From: an uncultured Leifsonia sp.
GTDB lineage: Bacteria; Actinomycetota; Actinomycetes; Actinomycetales; Microbacteriaceae
Assembly (NCBI RefSeq): GCF_945957465.1
Contig: NZ_CAMFLC010000013.1
Coordinates: 1-64,000, forward strand
Reading direction: 5' to 3'
Length of the DNA stretch: 64,000 nucleotides
Shown: positions 50,720 to 59,667 of the stretch, piece after piece
Numbering within the stretch: the stretch's first letter is position 1
Layout of the letters: each line of letters begins with the position of its first letter
Program-made: the position numbers and the translations under genes
The notes under the pieces: model-generated
What the model was told of the DNA's origin: nothing
Databases searched by the model: none
What the model saw: only the letters and a program-made list of their open reading frames with translations

Positions 50720-50768
50720 GTTAACGGAGGAGATCCCGGCCCACCAGGCCGGGATCTCCTCCGTTAAC
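50720..50768. terminator. Perfect 22-bp inverted repeat between convergent permease and GMC genes
   Basis: Arms 50720-50741 and 50747-50768 are exact reverse complements around CACCA. The core is AACGGAGGAGATCCCGG. It would form a very stable RNA hairpin in either direction, though it lacks a T-run. I find no second copy in the window. Confidence 0.75.
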
Positions 50769-50780
50769 CGCGATTTCGGA

Positions 50781-52373
50781 CTAGGCGACAGCGAATCTCC
50801 GCCGTTGCCCACTCGCCGCGATCAGCTCCGCCGCCCGCTCCGCGACCATCATCACCGTGATGACCGGGTTCACCGAGGTCAGCGTCGGGAACACCGACGC
50901 GTCCGCGATCCGCAGCCCCTCGATCCCGCGCACGCGCAGCGACGGGTCGACCACCGCGAGCTCGTCGTCCGGCGCGCCCATCCGGCAGGTGCCGCTCACG
51001 TGGTAGACGGTCTGATGGATGCCGCGCTGCACCGCCGACAGCTCCTCGTCCGTCTGCACCTCCGGGCCGGGGAAGATCTCCCGCACCAGGTGCCGGCGCA
51101 TCGGTTCGGCCTCGGCGATCCGCCGGGCCAGACGCACGCCGGCGACGAGCATCCGCTCGTCGTGGCCCGCGGCGTCGGTGAAGTAGCGGTAATCGATCAC
51201 CGGCGGCTCGGCCGGGTCGGCGGAGGCGATCGTGACGCGGCCGCGGCTGTGCGGCTTCGCGACGTTGGGGGCGATGGCCACGATGTTCGGCGGAAAGCCG
51301 ACCCCGCGCGCCCGCGGGTGGTCCACGACCGGCACGACCGGGAAGTGCATGAGCACATCCGCCTTGGCCGGGTCGCCGTCGACGCCGACCATCGCGCCGG
51401 CGTCCCAGCCGGAGGCCGAGATCGCGGGCGGGGCCGACACGGCCTCCCACACCACGAGACCTTCGGCGTGGTCTTGGAGGTTCTCGCCGACACCCGGCAG
51501 CTCGACGACGGGCTCGATCCCGGCGGCCTCGAGCACATCGACAGGGCCGATCCCCGAGAGCAGCAGCAGCCGCGGCGTGTCGATCGCCCCGCACGCCAGC
51601 ACGATCTCCTGCCGCGCGCGCACGGTGCGGACGACGCCGTCGTCGGAACGGCAGACCACGGCGACCGCCCGGCCGTCCTCCACGACGAGGCGCTCGGCGC
51701 GCGCACCGGTGATCACCTCGAGCGATTCCCGGGAGTCCATCACGTCGTGGAGGTAGTGGATCGAACTCGACCCGCGCACGTTGGTCTCAGGGTCGTAGCC
51801 CACCTCGAAGAACCCTACGCCGCGGGCGAGAGTGTCGGTGCGGCCGTCGTTCCAGCGCTCCTGCAGCGGGAGGTCCAAAGCGGCGGCCGCGGCGGCGACG
51901 ACGTCTGCGACGAACGGATTGCGATCGGCGGGGGCGACGGGGTGGATGGGGATCCGCAGCCGGTCGAAGTACGGCTGGAAGCTCGCGGCGTCCCACCCGG
52001 CCGCTCCGGCCGCCACCCACTCGTCGAGATCGGCGGCCGGCGGACGCCAGGCGATCATCGTGTTGGCCGTCGAGCACCCGCCGAGGATGCGCATGCGCGA
52101 TTGCCGGATGCTCGAGTTACCGCGCTCCTGCGGAACGCTGCGGTAGTCGAGGTCGTACTCGCTCTCGATCATCTCCTCCCACCGGCGGATCGAACGCGCA
52201 CGGCCCTCGTCGCGATCGCTCGGCCCCCACTCCAGGAGGCCGACCGTGACGTCCGGGTTCTCGGAGAGGCGCGCGGCGACGATTCCACCAGCGGTGCCGC
52301 CGCCGACCACGACATAGTCGTACTCGGCGGCGGCAGCGGCGGTGCTGAGGGTGTCGGCGGTGCTGTCGGTCAT
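50781..52373 (-). CDS. GMC family oxidoreductase (choline dehydrogenase-like)
   Basis: 530 residues. The N-terminal FAD motif VVGGGTAGGIVAARL, RILGGCSTANTMIAWR (GMC signature 1 region), GAIDTPRLLLLSGIGP (signature 2) and C-terminal YHVSGTCRMGAPDD, then VFPTLTSVNPVITVMMVAER are all in place. The active-site His of VSGTCRMG-type enzymes is the H in YHVSG. GMC enzymes oxidise alcohols such as choline, glucose or aryl alcohols. The gene overlaps the NCS1 permease stop by four bases, so the permease probably supplies its substrate. Confidence 0.88.
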   Translation of the reverse strand: MTDSTADTLSTAAAAAEYDYVVVGGGTAGGIVAARLSENPDVTVGLLEWGPSDRDEGRARSIRRWEEMIESEYDLDYRSVPQERGNSSIRQSRMRILGGCSTANTMIAWRPPAADLDEWVAAGAAGWDAASFQPYFDRLRIPIHPVAPADRNPFVADVVAAAAAALDLPLQERWNDGRTDTLARGVGFFEVGYDPETNVRGSSSIHYLHDVMDSRESLEVITGARAERLVVEDGRAVAVVCRSDDGVVRTVRARQEIVLACGAIDTPRLLLLSGIGPVDVLEAAGIEPVVELPGVGENLQDHAEGLVVWEAVSAPPAISASGWDAGAMVGVDGDPAKADVLMHFPVVPVVDHPRARGVGFPPNIVAIAPNVAKPHSRGRVTIASADPAEPPVIDYRYFTDAAGHDERMLVAGVRLARRIAEAEPMRRHLVREIFPGPEVQTDEELSAVQRGIHQTVYHVSGTCRMGAPDDELAVVDPSLRVRGIEGLRIADASVFPTLTSVNPVITVMMVAERAAELIAASGQRRRFAVA

Positions 52374-53821
52374 TCTGCTCCTGCGGTCGGGATGGAGGTG
52401 GCCAACGGGCCGGCAGCCGACTCGGCGAGCGCCGGCGGCTTCGACGGCGCCCACTTCATGAGCGCGTAGTAGAGCGGGCAGATCACGGCAAGGCCGACGA
52501 TCCAGGAGATGTCGACCCCGCCGAGCGCGGTGGCGATCGGACCCGTGTAGAAGGCGGTGTTGAGGAACGGCAGTTGCACCAGGATGCCGAGCACGTAGCA
52601 GATCACCGCGTTGCGGTTGACGCGGCCGTAGATGCCGCCGTCCTGACGGAACAGCGAGGCGATGTCGTATTTGCCGTGCTTCACCGCGTAGTAGTCGACC
52701 AGGTTGACGGCGGTCCACGGGATGAGCACGCACAGCAGCAGGATCATCAGGTTCGACAGGTTGACCAGGAAGTTGGCCGAGAAGGCGAAGCCGAGGACGA
52801 GCGCGACGAGGAACAGGAGGACCGCGATGGCCCCGCGCGTGACCGCCCGCGGGATCCACTTCGGGAACAGCGTCTGGCCGATGGTGATGATCGCGAGACT
52901 GCCGCAGTAGAGGTTCATCCCATTGCTGACGCTGATGCCGACGCCGAAGACCAGCATCGCGAGCCCCGCGATGCCGGGGACGAGGGCGCTCAGGCCGGTC
53001 GCCACGTCGTCTTTCGGAAAGGCGGCCCCCACGATCGATCCGAGCACCATCGGGATCACCGAGCCGAGCACGCAGCCGGCGAAGGTCGCCCAGAACGCGG
53101 CGCGCACGCCGGTGTCCTTGGGCATGTAGCGCGTGTAGTCCGAGACGTAGGGCGCGTAGGCGATCTGCCAGAGCGCGGCGACCGAGATGGTGCCCATGAT
53201 GCCGGTGGCGGTCACCGAGCCGTAGCCGAGCGCACTTGCGGGCAGCGTTCCGGCCGCGAAGATGTAGACGAAGACGAGCGCGATGGTGAGGCCGGCGACG
53301 ACGCTCATCACCGTGCCGAAGACGTGCAGCAGGCGGTAGCCGAAGACGGCGCCGAAGACGCTGATGAGGCCCACGATCACCGTCGACCAGAAGTCGCCCA
53401 GGTGGGTCAGCGAGTCGAGGGCCTGGCCTCCCAGGATGACGTTGGACGCGAAGAACGCCACGTACATCCCGACCACGATGACGACGACCAGCAGGCTGCC
53501 GTAGGAGCCGAACTGGGCGCGGGTCTGCAGCATCTGCGGCACGCCCATCTGCGGGCCCTGCGCGGCGTGCAGCGCCATCACGACGCCGCCGACCAGGTTG
53601 CCGACGACGAGCGCGAGGATCGCGGCCCAGATCGGGAGGCCGTAGACGGCCGTCGCGAGCAGCCCGGTCGCGATCGACAGCATCATGATGTTGCCGCCGA
53701 ACCAGATCGTGAACAGGTTGCGGGCTTTGCCGTGCCGTTCGTTCTCGGGGATGTGGTCGATGGTGCGGGTCTCGACGCCGAGGGCGTCGCTGCGGGGCTC
53801 GGTGCGGGCCGCTGTGCTCAT
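52370..53821 (-). CDS. NCS1 family nucleobase/cation symporter (purine-cytosine permease family)
   Basis: 483 residues with about 12 spans. RNLFTIWFGGNIMMLSIATG, ALHAAQGPQMGVPQMLQTRAQFG and QIAYAPYVSDYTRYMP (the Y-x-x-D-Y-x-R-Y motif) mark NCS1 symporters, which import cytosine, purines, allantoin, hydantoins or thiamine-like compounds. AGGAG lies before the ATG at 53821. The GMC oxidoreductase gene is coupled by ATGA. The divergent LysR gene is the likely regulator. It suggests that the locus handles an N-containing heterocycle or quaternary amine. Confidence 0.88.
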   Translation of the reverse strand: MSTAARTEPRSDALGVETRTIDHIPENERHGKARNLFTIWFGGNIMMLSIATGLLATAVYGLPIWAAILALVVGNLVGGVVMALHAAQGPQMGVPQMLQTRAQFGSYGSLLVVVIVVGMYVAFFASNVILGGQALDSLTHLGDFWSTVIVGLISVFGAVFGYRLLHVFGTVMSVVAGLTIALVFVYIFAAGTLPASALGYGSVTATGIMGTISVAALWQIAYAPYVSDYTRYMPKDTGVRAAFWATFAGCVLGSVIPMVLGSIVGAAFPKDDVATGLSALVPGIAGLAMLVFGVGISVSNGMNLYCGSLAIITIGQTLFPKWIPRAVTRGAIAVLLFLVALVLGFAFSANFLVNLSNLMILLLCVLIPWTAVNLVDYYAVKHGKYDIASLFRQDGGIYGRVNRNAVICYVLGILVQLPFLNTAFYTGPIATALGGVDISWIVGLAVICPLYYALMKWAPSKPPALAESAAGPLATSIPTAGAE

Positions 53822-53969
53822 GGGTGTGCTCCTCGTTCGTCGCTTGGCATAGAAGCTTCTGCCCCTTTTCCGCATCGATCAACTAAGGTTGCCTGAACCA
53901 CTGCATCACTTCGGCAGATACCGCGCCGGAGGAAACAGAGCCGAAACACGGCCGTAACCGAGGGGCTGG
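53822..53969. promoter_or_regulatory. Divergent promoter region of the NCS1 permease and LysR genes
   Basis: 148 bp. It contains the perfect palindrome AGAAGCTTCT at 53851-53860, 30 bp from the permease start, and AT-rich stretches on either side (for example ATCAACTAAGG near 53877). LysR proteins usually bind such a region to regulate both themselves and the divergent gene. Confidence 0.45.
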
Positions 53970-54905
53970 ATGAGCAAGAAGCCGGACGTCACACTCGCGC
54001 AGTTGCGCTACTTCATCGAAGCGGCCACCCACCTGTCGATGACGCGCGCCGCGGAGGAGCTCTTCGTCGCACAGTCGGCCGTGTCGTCGGCCATCGCGCA
54101 GCTGGAGCAGCAGGTCGGCGCACAGCTGTTCATCCGTCAGCGCTCGCGCGGTCTGACGCTCACGCCGTCCGGGCAGCAGTTCCTCGGCGACGCCCGCGCG
54201 CTCCTGCTCAACCTCGAGGAGGCGCTCGACACCGCGCGCGGCATCGACAACCAGGTGCGTGGCACCATCCGCATCGGCTGTTTCGTCACGCTGGCGCCGT
54301 TCATCCTGCCGGCCATCGTCAGCCGGGTGCGCGCCGAGCACCCCTACCTCGACATCGAAGTGGACGAGCTCGACACCGACGGCGCCAGGGCGGCGCTGCG
54401 CAGCGGGCGCGTGGAACTGCTGATCGGCTACGACTTCGGCTTCGGCAACGACATCCGCACCGCCGTGCTGTCGGACGCTCCACCGCACGTCATCCTGCCG
54501 GCCGACCATCCGCTGGCCGCCTCGTCTCAGGTCTTCCTGCGCGAGCTTGCGCGGGAGCCGATGATCCTGCTCGATCTGCCGCACAGCCGCGAGTACTTCC
54601 TCGGCATCCTCGCCGGAGCCGGCCTGCAGCCGGAGATCCGGCATCGCTCGCTCAACTATGAGACGGTGCGCGCCTTCGTCGCCCACGGCCACGGGTTCTC
54701 CATCCTCAACCAGTGCCCGCAGCACGATCTCAGCTACGACGGCGAGCGGGTGGCCGCCCTCCCGATCGCCGACAGCGTGCCCGCGCTGCCGGTGGTGCTC
54801 GCCGCGATGCGATCGGTGCGGGCGACCGCCCGTGCACGGGCGGTCGGCGACATCGCCGCACAGGTGGTGGCGGAGGCATTGAACCCGGAGCCGTCGCGCG
54901 GCTGA
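53970..54905 (+). CDS. LysR family transcriptional regulator
   Basis: 311 residues. The N-terminal HTH is VTLAQLRYFIEAATHLSMTRAAEELFVAQSAVSSAIAQLE (residues about 7-47) followed by QLFIRQRSRGLTLTPSG. The effector domain (about 95-300) has the PBP2 fold. It is divergent from the NCS1 permease-GMC operon and upstream of the amidohydrolase gene on its own strand. It probably senses a substrate of this cluster. No Shine-Dalgarno stronger than GAGGGG is seen before the ATG. Confidence 0.9.
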   Translation: MSKKPDVTLAQLRYFIEAATHLSMTRAAEELFVAQSAVSSAIAQLEQQVGAQLFIRQRSRGLTLTPSGQQFLGDARALLLNLEEALDTARGIDNQVRGTIRIGCFVTLAPFILPAIVSRVRAEHPYLDIEVDELDTDGARAALRSGRVELLIGYDFGFGNDIRTAVLSDAPPHVILPADHPLAASSQVFLRELAREPMILLDLPHSREYFLGILAGAGLQPEIRHRSLNYETVRAFVAHGHGFSILNQCPQHDLSYDGERVAALPIADSVPALPVVLAAMRSVRATARARAVGDIAAQVVAEALNPEPSRG

Positions 54906-55036
54906 CCGGGTACCGGATGACGGCCGTGTTTCGCGCAGATGTCATATCGAACGTACTGATGAAGTGATGAACCTGAAGCTATTTGCGTGATCCGACGCCC
55001 TCGACGGAGACTGGTCGGACACGCGAAGGGACGCCG

Positions 55037-56677
55037 ATGACGAGTCTGCACATCACGAACGCCCGCCTCTACCTCGGTGAGGGTCGCTGGGAGGACGGCG
55101 GCGTGCTCGTCCGCGACGGCGTCATCGCGGCGATCGGCCCCGACACCGGGCTCGCCGGGCGGCGCGAGGCCGGAACGGTCGTTCGCGACGCGGGCGGCGC
55201 CTCCCTGCTCCCCGGCTTCCACGACACGCACGTGCACCCGCCGATGGCGGGAGGCTCCCTGCTGGGCATCGACCTGATGCCGGTGCACGACGCCGACGAG
55301 TACCTGCGGATCATCGCCGACTACGCAGCGGCGCATCCGGAGCTCGACACGATCATGGGCGTCGGCTGGTACGGCGATGTCTTCCCCGGCGGCTTCCCGA
55401 CGCGTTCGCTGCTCGACGCGGTCGTGCCCGACCGGCCGGTGATCCTCACCAGCCACGACGGTCACGGGGTCTGGGTCAACTCCCGGGCCCTGCAGGCTGC
55501 CGGAGTCGCCCCCGATACCGCCGACCCGTCCGGCGGCCGCTTCGTGCGCGACGAGCGCGGCACGCTCACGGGTGTGCTGCTCGACAGCGCGATGCAGGCG
55601 CTGAACCCCATCATCCCGGCGCCGGAGCCCGGCTTCGTGGAGACCGCCATCCTCGCCGCCCAGCGCCGCCTCCACTCGGTCGGTGTGACCACCTGGCACG
55701 ACGCGGCCGTCGGCACGAGCGAGCTCGGACCGGACTCGCTCGACGCCTATCTGTCCCTGGAGCGCCAGGGCGCGCTGACCGCGCGCGTGGTGCTCTGCCA
55801 GTGGTGGGACCGTGACCGCGGCCTCGAGCAGGTCGGCGAGCTGGAGGCGCGACGCGAGCGGGTGGCCGCGCAGACCGCTCGGATCGACGCCGGGACGGTG
55901 AAGATCATGCAGGACGGCATGATCGAGAACCACACCGCCGCCCTCCTCGACGACTACTCCGACCGGGCGGGGTTCCGCGGGGACTCGTTCATCCCGCCGG
56001 AACAGCTCGCGACGATCGTCGCCGAGCTCGACGCGCGCGGTTTCGACGTGCACCTGCACGCCGTCGGCGACCGCGCGGTGCGCGAATGCCTCGATGCGGT
56101 CGCCCACGCCCGCTCCCTCAACGGGCCGACGGGAGGCCGCCACCAGCTCGCGCATCTCGACGTCGTCGACACCGCCGACTTCGGCCGCTTCGCGGAGCTC
56201 GGCGTCACGGTGAATGCGCAGCTGCTGTGGGCCCGCACCGATGTCGAGATCGTCGAGCGCAAGCTGCCGATGATGGGCGCCGATCGCGCACGTCGGCACT
56301 TCCCGTTCGAGACGCTGCGGACGCACGGCGCACGAATCGTCGCCGGCAGCGACTGGCCGGTCTCCGACCCGAACCCGCTCTGGGCCATGCACACGGGGAC
56401 GACCCGGCTGGCGCCCGCCGCCGACCCGCACGCGACCGGCCTCGCGCTCACCGAGCCGCTGCTCGCCTCCGAGGCGCTGCCGCCCGCGGCGGTCCTCGAC
56501 GCGTACACCGGAACAGCGGCGTGGATCGGTCGGCTGGAGGCTACGACCGGTCGGCTGCGACCCGGGTTGGCGGCCGACCTCGTCCTCCTCGACCGCGACG
56601 TCTCCGACGGCGCGTCGTTCGACGCCGCGCACGTCGCCGAGACCCTCGTAGACGGCCGCACCGTCTACCGCGCCTGA
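55037..56677 (+). CDS. Amidohydrolase (YtcJ-like, amidohydrolase_3)
   Basis: 546 residues. N-terminal LHITNARLYLGEGRWEDG strand, metal motif LPGFHDTHVHPPMAG, the Lys in DAGTVKIMQDGMIENHT, HLHAVGDRAVRECLDAV, QLAHLDVVD and GSDWPVSDPNPLWAMHTG. This is the full YtcJ set. The YtcJ group hydrolyses amide or cyclic amide bonds; the N-terminal metal pocket is intact, so it should be active. AAGGGA lies seven bases before the ATG. It lies 131 bp after lysR and may be regulated by it. A 27-bp palindrome follows. Confidence 0.88.
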   Translation: MTSLHITNARLYLGEGRWEDGGVLVRDGVIAAIGPDTGLAGRREAGTVVRDAGGASLLPGFHDTHVHPPMAGGSLLGIDLMPVHDADEYLRIIADYAAAHPELDTIMGVGWYGDVFPGGFPTRSLLDAVVPDRPVILTSHDGHGVWVNSRALQAAGVAPDTADPSGGRFVRDERGTLTGVLLDSAMQALNPIIPAPEPGFVETAILAAQRRLHSVGVTTWHDAAVGTSELGPDSLDAYLSLERQGALTARVVLCQWWDRDRGLEQVGELEARRERVAAQTARIDAGTVKIMQDGMIENHTAALLDDYSDRAGFRGDSFIPPEQLATIVAELDARGFDVHLHAVGDRAVRECLDAVAHARSLNGPTGGRHQLAHLDVVDTADFGRFAELGVTVNAQLLWARTDVEIVERKLPMMGADRARRHFPFETLRTHGARIVAGSDWPVSDPNPLWAMHTGTTRLAPAADPHATGLALTEPLLASEALPPAAVLDAYTGTAAWIGRLEATTGRLRPGLAADLVLLDRDVSDGASFDAAHVAETLVDGRTVYRA

Positions 56678-56683
56678 GACGCG

Positions 56684-56741
56684 CGAGACGTGAGTAATCG
56701 CGGGAATCCCGACCGGGATTCCCGCGATTACTCACGTCTCG
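56684..56741. repeat. Perfect 27-bp inverted repeat, family B copy 2
   Basis: Arms 56684-56710 and 56715-56741 are exact reverse complements around a four-base loop. The core GTGAGTAATCGCGGGAAT is identical to copy 1 at 38109-38156. It lies between the convergent amidohydrolase and SDR genes. Confidence 0.88.
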
Positions 56742-56751
56742 GCGGCGACGC

Positions 56752-57618
56752 TCAGAGGATCGGCCGGCCTCCGGTGACCGCGATCCGGGCTCCGGAGACG
56801 TAGGAGCCCTCGTCGGAGGCGAGGAGCACGTAGACCGGGGCGAGTTCGGCCGGCTGGCCCGGGCGGCCGAGCGGGGTGTCCCCGCCGAACTGGGCGACCT
56901 TTTCTTCGGGCATCGTCGAGGGGATGAGCGGAGTCCAGATCGGGCCGGGGGCCACACTGTTCGCGCGGATCCCCCGCTCCCCGAGCAGTTGCGCCAGCGA
57001 TGCGGTGAAGTTGGCGATGGCCGCCTTCGTCGCCGCGTATGGCGCCAAGGTCGGCGACGGCATGTCGGAGTTGACCGACGACGAGCCGATGATGCTCGCG
57101 CCCGGCTTCATGTGCGGCACGGCCGCCTTGGCCAGGTGGAAGTAGGCCGACAGGTTCGTGGCGAGCGTGTGATCCCACTCGTCGTCGGGGGTCTCCTCGA
57201 GCGAGTCGTGCGTCATCTGGAAGGCGGCGTTGCTGACAAGGATGTCGATGCCGCCGAGTTCCTCGACCGTCCGCGCCACGAGCTCGCGGCAGTGCTGCGG
57301 GTCGGAGACGTCTCCCGGCAGCAGCACCGCTTTCTGCCCGGCCTCCCGCACCCAGTTCGCGGTGTCCTCGGCGTCGTCGTCCTCGCTCAGGTACGAGATG
57401 GCGACATCCGCGCCCTCGCGGGCGTACGCGATCGCGACCGCTTTGCCGATGCCGCTGTCGGCGCCGGTGATCAGTGCCCTCTTGCCGGCGAGACGGCCGC
57501 CGCCGCGGTAGCTCTGCTCGCCGTGGTCGGGCCGCGGGTCGAGCGCGTCCGTCGAACCGGGAGGGGTCTGCTGCTGGGCCGGTTGCTGCTGCTCGCTCTG
57601 CGGGTCAGAAGGGGACAT
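56752..57618 (-). CDS. SDR family oxidoreductase (YhdF/YghA-like)
   Basis: 288 residues with the Gln/Pro-rich N-terminus (EQQQPAQQQTPPGSTDALDP, then HGEQSYRG) characteristic of the YghA/YhdF group. The cofactor motif is ALITGADSGIGKAVAIA, the NNAG-equivalent is VSNAAFQ, Ser lies in SIIGSSSVNSD and Y-x-x-x-K in APYAATKAAIANF. Members reduce aldehydes or oxidise alcohols in stress responses. GGAGGTAA lies before the ATG at 57618. It converges on the amidohydrolase gene across palindrome family B copy 2. Confidence 0.87.
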   Translation of the reverse strand: MSPSDPQSEQQQPAQQQTPPGSTDALDPRPDHGEQSYRGGGRLAGKRALITGADSGIGKAVAIAYAREGADVAISYLSEDDDAEDTANWVREAGQKAVLLPGDVSDPQHCRELVARTVEELGGIDILVSNAAFQMTHDSLEETPDDEWDHTLATNLSAYFHLAKAAVPHMKPGASIIGSSSVNSDMPSPTLAPYAATKAAIANFTASLAQLLGERGIRANSVAPGPIWTPLIPSTMPEEKVAQFGGDTPLGRPGQPAELAPVYVLLASDEGSYVSGARIAVTGGRPIL

Positions 57619-57721
57619 GCGTTACCTCCGTTTCGTCCGCCTCCATACAACCCCGCGGTGCGGTGCGCAGCAGGGGCTTGGAGGCGCGCCGTAGGGCGCG
57701 TATCGTGCGAGCGCTCGCCCG

Positions 57722-58798
57722 TCAGGCAGCGAGTTCGGCCGCCCCGCTGCCGAGCGTCGCCGTGCGACCGGTCCGCCGGACGTGCTGCGCGACCAGCAGC
57801 CAGGTGATGCCGCTGGCGACGACGAAGACGAACTCGAAGATCAACAGCAGGCCGCCTCGCTCCGCGGCGGGCATCGGGGCGTTCTGCATGAAGCCGATGA
57901 ACCCGTCGAAGCCGCCGTGCGCGGCGACGACGCCGAGGTACGCCAGCACGGCGCCGAGGGACAGCCGGTAACGCCCCTCCTTCGCCGCGGCGAACACCGC
58001 GGCTGCGACCAGCGCCGAGAACACCGGGTGCAGGAACGGCCCGGTGAGCTGCCGGCCGATCGTCACCACGATGAAGTAGCCGATCCCGTTGCCGCCCGCC
58101 TCCTGGCCGCGCGCGAACGCGTCGAGCAGGTAACCGACGTTCTCGATGACGCTGAAGCCGATCCCCACCGCTCCGCCGACGAAGAGGCCGATCCTGGCAT
58201 CCTTCACCGGCAGCTTCATCGCCAGGAGGAGCACCGCGGCCAGCTTGACGGTCTCCTCCACCACGCCGGCCGTCAGCAGCGCCAGTTCGCTCGGGTGGGC
58301 GGACGTCCCGCCGCTTACGACGTCGATGAGCGCGTTGGCGGGCGCAGCGACGAGAGCGGCCGCGAGCCCGCCGACGCCGCCGATCAGCAGGAGGCGTGGG
58401 GCAGAGAGCTCGTCGTCCGGACGCAGCTTGTAGGCCATCGTGTAGAGCAGCGCGACGGCCACCGTCGCCGCGCCGCTGAGCAGCAGGAACGTGGGGACCA
58501 CGCTCGGGCCGCCGTCGCGTGCGTGCGGCGCGATCGCCGCGAGCAGGAAGCTGAAGCCGAACACCCACAGCCAGATGCCCGCGCTGACACCGGCGATGAT
58601 CCAGCCGCCGAACCGGCCGAGCCACTTGCGCGGCGCACGGCGCTTCCGCGGCGCGCGAGGCTCCTGAGGAGCGGCGGCCGGCGCGACGGGATAGGTGTAC
58701 CCGGTCCACTCGACACCGCTCCACCAGCGCAGCAACCCCGGATCGTAGGGGTCGGGATACCAGCCGCTCGGCGGCAGCATCGACGGTGCATAGGTCAC
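57722..58798 (-). CDS. PrsW-like intramembrane metalloprotease with N-terminal DUF2510
   Basis: 358 residues. DUF2510 (PPSGWYPDPYDPGLLRWWSG) at the N-terminus is followed by about eight membrane spans. The PrsW motifs are seen: AGVVEETVKLAAVLL (E-E-x-x-K), GFSVIENVGYLLDA (F-x-x-x-E-N-x-x-Y), RQLTGPFLHPVFSAL (H) and VAAHGGFDGF (H-x-x-x-D). PrsW cleaves the anti-sigma factor RsiW in Bacillus; the substrate here is unknown. The GTG at 58798 lies six bases after TAGGCT, a leaderless layout. Codon use fits its neighbours. Confidence 0.87.
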   Translation of the reverse strand: MTYAPSMLPPSGWYPDPYDPGLLRWWSGVEWTGYTYPVAPAAAPQEPRAPRKRRAPRKWLGRFGGWIIAGVSAGIWLWVFGFSFLLAAIAPHARDGGPSVVPTFLLLSGAATVAVALLYTMAYKLRPDDELSAPRLLLIGGVGGLAAALVAAPANALIDVVSGGTSAHPSELALLTAGVVEETVKLAAVLLLAMKLPVKDARIGLFVGGAVGIGFSVIENVGYLLDAFARGQEAGGNGIGYFIVVTIGRQLTGPFLHPVFSALVAAAVFAAAKEGRYRLSLGAVLAYLGVVAAHGGFDGFIGFMQNAPMPAAERGGLLLIFEFVFVVASGITWLLVAQHVRRTGRTATLGSGAAELAA

Positions 58799-58983
58799 CC
58801 GGTCAGCCTACGTTCGCACGGGCGAACGCGCGCTCCTCCCGAACTGGCGACACGCGGCAGGCGGGACGCGGCAGCCGGGACGGCGCGAACGCGTGCCGCC
58901 CGCGCGCGCCGGTGCAGCGACGATCTCGCACTCCCGCCGCGTGGCCCGCATTCGGGGGGCACGCGCGGGGTTACCGTGTGCTC

Positions 58984-59178
58984 ATGGCGATCAGGATCGA
59001 ATTGCGTTCGGCCAGCTGCCCGATCTGCGGAAAGCGCATGGACGGCACGGTCAAGATGCTCGGCACCCCCGGTCAGGCGGGCTTCCGCACGGCGCCCCAG
59101 GACGTGCACTGCGCGTCCGGTTGCGAGCGTGCCCTCGGCGACAACCGCGAGCGGATGCTGGGGGTGTTCCAGGAGTAG
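58984..59178 (+). CDS. Small zinc-ribbon-like protein, 64 aa
   Basis: Starts at ATG 58984, where ASCPICGKRM and later DVHCASGCERALGDNRE give the Cys pairs (C-x-x-C and C-x-x-x-C) of a possible zinc-binding knuckle. There is no known family name. TACCGT lies six bases before the ATG, a leaderless layout. Its small size, paired cysteines and promoter suggest it is real. It converges on the next gene with a 19-bp gap. Confidence 0.65.
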   Translation: MAIRIELRSASCPICGKRMDGTVKMLGTPGQAGFRTAPQDVHCASGCERALGDNRERMLGVFQE

Positions 59179-59197
59179 GAGGCGAGGCTGAAACGCC

Positions 59198-59557
59198 CTA
59201 CGCCGTCTCACCCTCCGACTGGCGTCGCACCTGCTCTTCGAGTTCCCGGATGCGCTTGTCGCGCTCCGCGAGCTCGATCTCGCGCTCGAGCGCGGCGAGT
59301 TGCGCCTCCGTGCTGGAGGCGTAGGGCGCGTGGCGGGGAGCCTCGGCCGCCGGCCGCATCACCGGGCGCGGACGCGGGGACGACGGGTACTCCCGCCCGA
59401 CCGCGAACCAGAGGATCGCACCGATGAGCGGCAGCAGGATCACGATGAACACCCACGCGATCTTCGGAAGGTGCTTGATCTGGTCGTCCCGGCGCATGAT
59501 CACATCCAGGAGCGCCACGACGAACAGCACGAATGCCATCAGCGACAAGACGAACAT
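59198..59557 (-). CDS. PLDc_N membrane protein with coiled-coil tail, 119 aa
   Basis: TM segments near 1-20 (LSLMAFVLFVVALLDVIM) and 30-52 (IAWVFIVILLPLIGAILWFAVG) end in WFAVGREY, a PLDc_N hairpin. A cytoplasmic tail (about 80-115) is a charged coiled coil (STEAQLAALEREIELAERDK, then RIRELEEQVRRQ). It is related to the protein at 36907-37146 but with an added tail. TAGACT lies seven bases before the ATG, in leaderless layout. Role unknown. Confidence 0.8.
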   Translation of the reverse strand: MFVLSLMAFVLFVVALLDVIMRRDDQIKHLPKIAWVFIVILLPLIGAILWFAVGREYPSSPRPRPVMRPAAEAPRHAPYASSTEAQLAALEREIELAERDKRIRELEEQVRRQSEGETA

Positions 59558-59667
59558 GCGCTCGAGTCTATGAGGTCGCTGTGCGGGATGTCGCGCGTCC
59601 GTCGAGAACGCACGGCGCTGGGCCGGCGGCAGAACCGCATCGACCTCCCGGAGCCGACCCGCGTGAC

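Noticed and set aside
50781-53882. Apparent single 1033-residue protein spanning permease and GMC genes
   Set aside because: Its first half is the permease gene read in the wrong frame. The GMC protein begins at the ATG at 52373, and the permease has its own frame ending at 52370.
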